A DNA stretch of 10,405 nt. It comes from Frankiales bacterium. GTDB taxonomy: Bacteria; Actinomycetota; Actinomycetes; Mycobacteriales; SCTD01. Shown piece after piece: positions 6,621 through 10,405 of the stretch. The notes beneath the pieces were generated by a model. That model was given only the letters and a program-made list of their open reading frames with translations. It was not told the DNA's origin and ran no database searches. Every line of letters starts with the position of its first letter. The stretch's first letter is position 1. Where the stretch lies: contig JAODNB010000130.1 of NCBI GenBank assembly GCA_025464795.1, forward strand, positions 1-10,405, written 5' to 3'. A program made the translations under genes and the position numbers.

Positions 6621-7079
6621 GTGCCGCTCTTGCTGCTCCTGCTCTTCCTGATCGTCCCGGTGGTGGAGATCTACGTCCTCATCCAGGTCGGCCAGGCGAT
6701 CGGAGCGGGCCCGACCGTGCTCCTGCTGATCCTGGACGCCCTGCTCGGAACCTGGTTGTTCAAGCGCGAGGGGCGCAAGGCGTGGACGGCGCTCACCGAG
6801 GCCATCGCGGCGCACCGCGTGCCCGGCAAGGAGGTCGCTGACGGCGCTCTCGTCGTGGTCGGGGGAGCGTTCCTCATCACCCCTGGCTTCGTCTCGGACG
6901 TCGTCGGCGTGCTGTGCCTGCTTCCGCCCACCCGCGCCCTGCTCCGGGGCGTGCTGACGAAGGTCGTGACGGCCAGGCTGCTCGGCGGGTTGCCGAAGGC
7001 TCCACGTGGCAGGCCGAGACCCACCGTCCACGAGGTCATCGACGGCGAGGTCCTGGACCCGAAAAACCAGGGGGAGTAG
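6621..7079 (+). CDS. fxsA: FxsA family membrane protein
   Basis: This 152-residue inner-membrane protein belongs to the FxsA family; E. coli FxsA was named for suppressing phage T7 exclusion by the F plasmid. Its general role is not established. The sequence starts with a very hydrophobic helix (LLLLLLFLIVPVVEIYVLI, 3-21) carrying the conserved Glu16. The family pattern IG..PT....DALLG follows (27-43). The second hydrophobic region (74-101) contains the conserved LITPGFVSDVVGVLCLLPPTR. The cytoplasmic tail ends with the short VIDGEV motif seen in many family members. GTG at 6621 is chosen because a perfect AGGAGG (6610-6615) lies 5 nt upstream, overlapping the end of ppm1. It is third in the lnt-ppm1-fxsA string. 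Its stop lies only 3 nt from the end of convergent rbpA. Confidence 0.92.
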   Translation: MPLLLLLLFLIVPVVEIYVLIQVGQAIGAGPTVLLLILDALLGTWLFKREGRKAWTALTEAIAAHRVPGKEVADGALVVVGGAFLITPGFVSDVVGVLCLLPPTRALLRGVLTKVVTARLLGGLPKAPRGRPRPTVHEVIDGEVLDPKNQGE

Positions 7080-7082
7080 GAG

Positions 7083-7472
7083 CTACGCGCTCTTCTTCCG
7101 GTTCTTCGCCGCGTCTGCCTTCAGCTGGGCCTTCACGGCGCCCTGGTGCTGGTGCAGCACAGCGAGGCGCTCCGCCAGGACCTCCTCGAGCTCGGCGATC
7201 GACCGGCGCTCCAGGAGCATGTCCCAGTGGGTGCGCACCGGCTTCGAGGCCTTGGCCTCCGGCTGCTCAGCGTCCCGGCGCAGGGCCGTGGCGCCGCAGA
7301 CCTTGCACTCCCACGTGAAGGGGATGTCCGCCTCGGCAGCGAACGGCACCGACGTGTCATGCCCGTGCGGGCAGTCGTAGAACGTCAGGGAGCGAGGCGC
7401 GAACTCGGTGTGCCGGTCGCTCTCGTAGCTCACCGAGCCGAGGCGACTGCCTCGCAGGACGCGGTCACTCAT
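7083..7472 (-). CDS. rbpA: RNA polymerase-binding protein RbpA
   Basis: This 129-residue actinobacteria-specific transcription factor binds RNA polymerase and the principal sigma factor, stabilises the open complex, and in Streptomyces affects rifampicin tolerance. The N-terminal tail (1-25) and core contain FYDCPHGH and WECKVCG. Cys34, His38, Cys56 and Cys59 sit at the positions I recall as zinc ligands in S. coelicolor RbpA; the mycobacterial protein lacks zinc. The basic linker and sigma-interaction domain follow as RTHWDMLLERRSIAELEEVLAERL (about 79-102). The C-terminal end is lysine-rich (KNRKKSA). ATG is supported by GGAGG (7482-7478) 5 nt upstream. A SigR-type promoter lies about 30 nt before the start, as known for rbpA in S. 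coelicolor. The gene is convergent with fxsA and divergent from the NlpC/P60 gene. Confidence 0.97.
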   Translation of the reverse strand: MSDRVLRGSRLGSVSYESDRHTEFAPRSLTFYDCPHGHDTSVPFAAEADIPFTWECKVCGATALRRDAEQPEAKASKPVRTHWDMLLERRSIAELEEVLAERLAVLHQHQGAVKAQLKADAAKNRKKSA

Positions 7473-7504
7473 GGGGGCCTCCGAACAGGGGTGTCACGCT
7501 CTTC

Positions 7505-7530
7505 AACGATCGGACGCCCAGGAGGATTCC
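7505..7530 (-). promoter_or_regulatory. SigR-type (thiol-stress ECF sigma) promoter of rbpA
   Basis: Reading the minus strand, GGAAT (7530-7526) and GTT (7507-7505) are separated by exactly 18 bp. This matches the SigR/SigH consensus GGAAT-N18/19-GTT. The start would lie near 7497, giving a leader of about 25 nt that contains the GGAGG of rbpA. SigR control of rbpA is established in S. coelicolor, so both position and sequence agree with precedent. The cognate SigR and anti-sigma RsrA genes are not in this window. Confidence 0.75.
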
Positions 7531-7561
7531 CCGGTTCACCCGATCTCCCTTCCACGCTACC

Positions 7562-7574
7562 CACCTCCGAGGTG
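7562..7574. repeat. 13-bp palindrome in the rbpA / NlpC gap
   Basis: CACCTCCGAGGTG is a perfect 6+1+6 palindrome. It lies 2 bp upstream (on the minus strand) of TAGCGT at 7559-7554, a possible second -10 box for rbpA. It may therefore be an operator for a second, housekeeping-type rbpA promoter. No -35 box is convincing, so this is a weak call. Confidence 0.35.
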
Positions 7575-7583
7575 ATCACGCGT

Positions 7584-7648
7584 CCGGCACGGTCCGCACC
7601 TCGAGTGCCGGGACCGTCCGCACTTGTCCGGATCGTCCCCATCTGGAC
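7584..7648. repeat. Two inverted repeats upstream of the NlpC/P60 gene
   Basis: CCGGCAC (7584-7590) is repeated inverted as GTGCCGG (7605-7611), and GTCCGGAT (7626-7633) pairs with ATCTGGAC (7641-7648) with one G-T. The motif CGTCCGCAC or GGTCCGCAC also recurs directly (ending at 7599 and 7623). The second repeat ends 7 bp before the TAGGGT -10 candidate, a position suited to an operator or activator site. Confidence 0.4.
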
Positions 7649-7655
7649 TTAGGTC

Positions 7656-7661
7656 TAGGGT
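7656..7661 (+). promoter_or_regulatory. Candidate -10 box for the NlpC/P60 gene
   Basis: TAGGGT matches the actinobacterial TANNNT hexamer and would give a start near 7668, with a leader of about 50 nt to the GTG at 7719. The -35 region (TCGTCC, 7633-7638, 17-bp spacing) is poor. This suggests dependence on an activator or on the inverted repeats just upstream. Confidence 0.4.
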
Positions 7662-7718
7662 GCATCCTGCCGAGAGCTCATCTACCACTTGAGTCCCACC
7701 CGTCCCAGGAGACACGCC

Positions 7719-8705
7719 GTGCGCCGCGAGGCTTCTCAGTTCCTCCGCCGCTTCGCCGCGCTCCCGCTCTGCGTCGGCCTCGCGATCGTGTCGTTCGCGG
7801 CCGCCGGCGGGACGAGCAGCGGGGCACAGCTGAAGGACCCCGGTGCGGCGGTCCTCAAGGCCGCCCGCACGCACCTGGGCGATACCTACACCTGGGGCGC
7901 CGCCGGCGACCACACCTGGGACTGCTCCGGCTTCACCTCGACGCTGTGGCGCGAGGTCGGGGGTGTGAAGGCCATTCCGAGGACCGCCCGCGACCAGCAG
8001 GCCTGGGCCGTGCCGATCCCCAAGGAGCAAGCACGCCCCGGGGACCTCGTGTTCTTCGGGAACCCGGTGTCCCACGTCGGTCTCATCGAGGCCCGCAGCG
8101 CGCCCGGGAAGCACGACGTGGCGCTGCGCATGATCGACGCCTCGTCCTCCAACGCGGGCGTCATCGAGCGCCTGGTCTGGTCGACGGGCACCGTCCGCTT
8201 CGGACGGGTCCCGCGCAAGGGCATGGTCAAGGTCCTCCCGTGGACGCCGCCCGCGCTTCCCCCGCCCGCGCCTGCGGTCGTCGCTCCTGCCGCGCCCGTC
8301 ATCGCGGGGCCCATCACACCGACTGCCAAGGGCCTCAAGCTGCTCGGGGGGCTGCCCAAGAGCTCCCGTCCGGGCGCCAAGGTGCCCACGCGGGCTGCCC
8401 GACTCGCCCAGGGCTGGTTGGGCAACAGAGCGATCGGCGACGTCGACCTCGTCCGCAACGTGTGGCACAAGGCCGGCGGCACGGTGCTTCCCGCTTCCCG
8501 AACCGGCCTGGAGGCGAAGGGGACGCCTGTAGCTCTGAAGGACGCTCAGGTCGGTGACCTCGTGGTCTACGGGCCACCCGGCTCGCACGTCGGGATCTAC
8601 GTCGGCGACGGGTACATGATCGACGCCTCACGGGCTCTGCGGAAGGTCGTGCTCCGCAAGGTCTGGGCCAGCTCGACCGTGCACCTGCTGCGGCTTCCCC
8701 ACTAG
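7719..8705 (+). CDS. Secreted NlpC/P60 cell-wall peptidase with degenerate second domain
   Basis: This exported protein has 328 residues. A signal peptide with two arginine pairs and a hydrophobic core (12-30) precedes an NlpC/P60 domain (about 40-168), which probably cuts peptidoglycan stem peptides. Catalytic Cys69 lies in WDCSGF and His119 in SHVGLI. The third polar position falls in MIDAS (Asp140), where many members have His. A proline/alanine-rich linker (about 176-200) leads to a second, related domain (about 222-328) that keeps DLVVYGPPGSHVGIYVGDGYMIDAS with His290. There the DCSGF segment aligns with GDVDL, so the nucleophile is missing. That domain may bind wall peptide or regulate the first. 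GTG at 7719 is favoured over a TTG at 7689 because AGGAG lies 7 nt upstream and the signal peptide then starts at once. Whether anchoring occurs is unknown; no LPxTG motif or LysM repeat is visible. Confidence 0.88.
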   Translation: MRREASQFLRRFAALPLCVGLAIVSFAAAGGTSSGAQLKDPGAAVLKAARTHLGDTYTWGAAGDHTWDCSGFTSTLWREVGGVKAIPRTARDQQAWAVPIPKEQARPGDLVFFGNPVSHVGLIEARSAPGKHDVALRMIDASSSNAGVIERLVWSTGTVRFGRVPRKGMVKVLPWTPPALPPPAPAVVAPAAPVIAGPITPTAKGLKLLGGLPKSSRPGAKVPTRAARLAQGWLGNRAIGDVDLVRNVWHKAGGTVLPASRTGLEAKGTPVALKDAQVGDLVVYGPPGSHVGIYVGDGYMIDASRALRKVVLRKVWASSTVHLLRLPH

Positions 8706-8759
8706 ATCATTCCCTTTGACCCGTCCCCGCTCTACCGTCGCCCTGGGGGTGCGCCACAG

Positions 8760-9284
8760 ATGACACCGGACACCAAGGACTGGACATGGGTCCTCGACTC
8801 AGCCTGCCCGGAGTGCGGCTTCGAGGCTGGTGAGCTCCATCGCGAGGACATCGGCACGAGGCTGCTCCTGGCCGCGCGCACGTTGAAGGACCGGCTGGCA
8901 GACGCCGACGCACGGACCCGGCCCGCGCCGGGGGTGTGGTCGCCACTCGAGTACGCCTGCCACACCCGCGATGCCTGCGAGATCTTCGAGCAGAGGCTGC
9001 AGGAGATGCTGGCGACCGAGCACCCGAGCTTCACCAACTGGGACCAGGATGCGACCGCGGACGCTGAGGCCTACGGCTCCCAGGACCCTGTCGTCGTCGC
9101 CGGGCAGCTGTGGGAGGCGGCACAGGTCGCCGCCAGTCGCTTCAACGGAGTGAACGAGAACCAGTGGGACCGCACCGGGTCTCGCAGTGACGGGGCGACC
9201 TTCTCGATCGTGAGCCTCGGCCAGTACTTCGTGCACGACCTGGTGCATCACGTCTGGGACGTCACGGGCGAGCCGCAGGAGTGA
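8760..9284 (+). CDS. DinB-fold family protein
   Basis: This 174-residue cytoplasmic protein is predicted to form the DinB/YfiT four-helix bundle, a metal-binding fold shared with mycothiol-dependent maleylpyruvate isomerases and related thiol transferases. Expected ligand histidines are His68 in WSPLEYACHTRD and His159 and His163 in QYFVHDLVHHVWDV. An N-terminal CPECGF pair (Cys16, Cys19) precedes helix 1 and may be redox-active or bind metal; its role is unknown. The specific reaction cannot be deduced. In actinobacteria many family members work with mycothiol, but no linked gene here confirms that. ATG is chosen, though only a weak G-rich tract (8744-8749) stands upstream. It follows the NlpC/P60 gene by 54 nt on the same strand and ends 41 nt before the dif site. 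Confidence 0.85.
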   Translation: MTPDTKDWTWVLDSACPECGFEAGELHREDIGTRLLLAARTLKDRLADADARTRPAPGVWSPLEYACHTRDACEIFEQRLQEMLATEHPSFTNWDQDATADAEAYGSQDPVVVAGQLWEAAQVAASRFNGVNENQWDRTGSRSDGATFSIVSLGQYFVHDLVHHVWDVTGEPQE

Positions 9285-9513
9285 CCGACCCGGAGGAAGC
9301 AGCCCCGCTCCCCTCCCCGTAACCGTTCGCCGATAATCGATATTATGTCAAGTCATCTCTGTCACGCCCTCCCCGCCCTGACGGACGTCCTCGCTCGGAG
9401 AAGGGCCGACGTGCTGTCAGACGCAACGTGCGGGGTGTGATGGCGCGCCCGGGACATCGTTCGTCGGGTCGAGGTGTGAGGATGGACGTGACACACGCCG
9501 ACCAGGGGGTCAG
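9285..9513. other. Intergenic terminus region around dif
   Basis: These 229 nt hold the dif site and no gene. I find no T-tailed terminator after the DinB gene and no strong promoter for the gene starting at 9514. A copy of GAGAAGGG (9398-9405), like the B. subtilis SpoIIIE recognition octamer, and CCCTCCCC tracts on either side of dif occur, but without consistent polarity, so they are not called as translocase guides. Confidence 0.5.
9326..9353 (+). other. dif: dif site, XerC/XerD chromosome-dimer resolution site
   Basis: A 28-bp site with the exact dif organisation. The XerC-type arm is TTCGCCGATAA (9326-9336), the central region is TCGATA (9337-9342), and the XerD-type arm is TTATGTCAAGT (9343-9353). 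The XerD arm matches E. coli TTATGTTAAAT at nine of eleven positions. The XerC arm keeps the ATAA next to the centre. The CCGATAAT...TTATGTCAAGT pattern agrees with actinobacterial dif sequences as I remember them. It is an AT-rich island in very GC-rich DNA and lies between genes, 160 nt before the next start. dif marks the replication terminus, where XerCD, activated by FtsK, resolves chromosome dimers. Confidence 0.9.
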
Positions 9514-10405
9514 ATGGCTGCAGGGACGAAGCGAGCGCCGCTCATCGTGGCGGCCCTCGTGGGCGTCGGCCTGATCGTCGCGGTCAAGTCCTTCACCGGC
9601 GGCAGCAGCAGCCCCTCGGCGGGGACGACGAGCGACCCGAAGCCCCGGAGCGCCAACGGATGCAGGATCGTCGTCAACCTGACCGCCTCGTCGGAGAAGG
9701 CCGCCCTGCTGAAGCAGATCGCGGCGGAGTGGGACGGCACGAAGGTCGCCGGCGGATGCGCCACCGTCTCCGTCGTGAGCAAGGCGTCCGGTGGAGCGGC
9801 TGACGCCCTCGCCCGGGGCTGGGACGAGGCCACGGACGGCCCCCGGCCGGACGTCTGGTCCCCAGCGGCCAGCTCGTGGACCGGTCTGCTGCAGCAGAAG
9901 ACGACGGCGCTCGACAAGCCTGACCTGATCGGGAAGACGAAGCCGCAGTCGATCGCCAACACCCCGCTGGTCATCGCGATGCCCAAGCCCATGGCGGTCT
10001 CCCTCGGCTGGCCCAACAACAAGGACCTGGGCTGGGGCACCGTCTACAAGCTGGCCCGCGATCCCAGAGGATGGGGATCGGTCGGGCAGCCGTACGGGCC
10101 CTTCACCCTTGGCAAGACCAACCCGAACTTCTCCACCTCGGGCCTCAACGCCACCATCGGGACCTACGTCGCTGCGACCGGGCTCTCGGGTGACCTCACT
10201 CTCGGCAACCTGGCCGACCCGAAGGTTCAGGCTTACGCCAAGCAGGTCGAGCAGGCGGTCGTGCACTACGGCGACACCACCCTGACCTTCCTGTCCAACC
10301 TGCAGAAAGCAGACGACCGCGGCAACGGCCTGAAGTACATCAGCGCCGTCGCCGTCGAGGAGAAGTCCGTCTGGGACTACAACCAGGGAAACCCGACGGG
10401 AGACC
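9514..10405 (+). CDS. Substrate-binding-type exported protein, probably with C-terminal VWA domain; 3' end cut by window edge
   Basis: The reading frame is open for 297 codons from ATG at 9514 to the right edge, so the C-terminus is missing. A basic start (MAAGTKRAPL) and hydrophobic helix (about 9-25) form an uncleaved anchor or signal peptide. No lipobox cysteine follows. A low-complexity linker (29-46) leads into a periplasmic-binding-protein type II fold: CRIVVNLTASSEKAALLKQIAAEW, then RPDVWSPAASSWTGLL and NTPLVIAMPKPMA. These are strand and hinge motifs typical of extracellular solute-binding proteins. Cys50 and Cys82 could form a disulphide. In actinobacteria this N-terminal form is commonly joined to a von Willebrand A domain, which would lie beyond the window. 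The ligand is unknown. The start is supported by AGGGGG (9504-9509) 4 nt upstream. It lies 160 nt from dif on the same strand as its left neighbours. Confidence 0.75.
   Translation, partial: MAAGTKRAPLIVAALVGVGLIVAVKSFTGGSSSPSAGTTSDPKPRSANGCRIVVNLTASSEKAALLKQIAAEWDGTKVAGGCATVSVVSKASGGAADALARGWDEATDGPRPDVWSPAASSWTGLLQQKTTALDKPDLIGKTKPQSIANTPLVIAMPKPMAVSLGWPNNKDLGWGTVYKLARDPRGWGSVGQPYGPFTLGKTNPNFSTSGLNATIGTYVAATGLSGDLTLGNLADPKVQAYAKQVEQAVVHYGDTTLTFLSNLQKADDRGNGLKYISAVAVEEKSVWDYNQGNPTGD

Noticed and set aside
7562..7718. c-di-AMP (ydaO) riboswitch before the NlpC/P60 gene
   Set aside because: This class often precedes wall hydrolases in actinobacteria, but the leader predicted here is only about 50 nt and I find none of its conserved blocks.
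8716..8738. Promoter for the DinB gene (TTGACC ... TACCGT)
   Set aside because: The spacer is only 11 bp, too short for a sigma-70-type promoter.
9310..9405. FtsK/SpoIIIE guide motifs (GGGNAGGG, GAGAAGGG) near dif
   Set aside because: Copies occur on both sides of dif, but their orientation does not consistently point toward it. G- and C-runs are frequent at this GC content.
1..10405. Mobile elements, CRISPR arrays, tRNA or rRNA genes
   Set aside because: No transposase, integrase, regularly spaced repeats or tRNA-like cloverleaf was seen anywhere on either strand.

Overview
The window looks like a chromosomal segment from a high-GC actinobacterium. The evidence is very GC-rich coding DNA with GTG and TTG starts, an actinobacteria-specific RbpA with its zinc ligands, a separate polyprenol-phosphate-mannose synthase next to an Lnt-type acyltransferase, a lysine 6-aminotransferase, and TANNNT -10 boxes placed for leaderless mRNAs. 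The gene set is mostly core-like. I see no insertion sequence, phage, CRISPR, tRNA or rRNA gene. I cannot name the genus.

Layout. (1) Positions 2-2466, minus strand: a two-gene lysine-degradation operon, lat then an aldehyde dehydrogenase cut by the left edge. They overlap by 4 nt and convert lysine to 2-aminoadipate via its semialdehyde/piperideine-6-carboxylate. (2) Positions 2543-4054, plus strand: a divergent YtcJ-like amidohydrolase. Both divergent genes have a -10 box exactly 6 nt before the start codon, so both are probably leaderless. (3) Positions 4055-4420: a 366-nt gap with no gene. It holds a consensus TTGACA/TAAGGT promoter followed by three consecutive inverted-repeat domains, one with a perfect 13-bp closing stem around a 9-bp hairpin. 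This is the best candidate for an undescribed element: a structured small RNA or a long leader. (4) Positions 4421-7079, plus strand: lnt, ppm1 and fxsA, tightly packed. lnt and ppm1 serve lipoprotein N-acylation and polyprenol-phosphate-mannose supply, and fxsA encodes a small membrane protein. (5) Positions 7083-7472, minus strand: rbpA, convergent with fxsA at a 3-nt spacing and preceded by an exact SigR-type promoter (GGAAT-N18-GTT). (6) Positions 7719-8705, plus strand: a secreted NlpC/P60 protein with a second domain that lacks the catalytic cysteine. (7) Positions 8760-9284: a DinB-fold protein. (8) Positions 9326-9353: a 28-bp site with the arm-spacer-arm organisation of dif, the XerC/XerD chromosome-dimer resolution site, which places the window at the replication terminus. 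(9) Position 9514 to the right edge: a membrane-anchored or secreted substrate-binding-type protein, probably followed by a VWA domain beyond the window.

Functional themes are lysine catabolism (left), envelope lipoprotein and glycan assembly (middle), transcription and thiol-stress response (rbpA), cell-wall remodelling, and terminus processing (dif).
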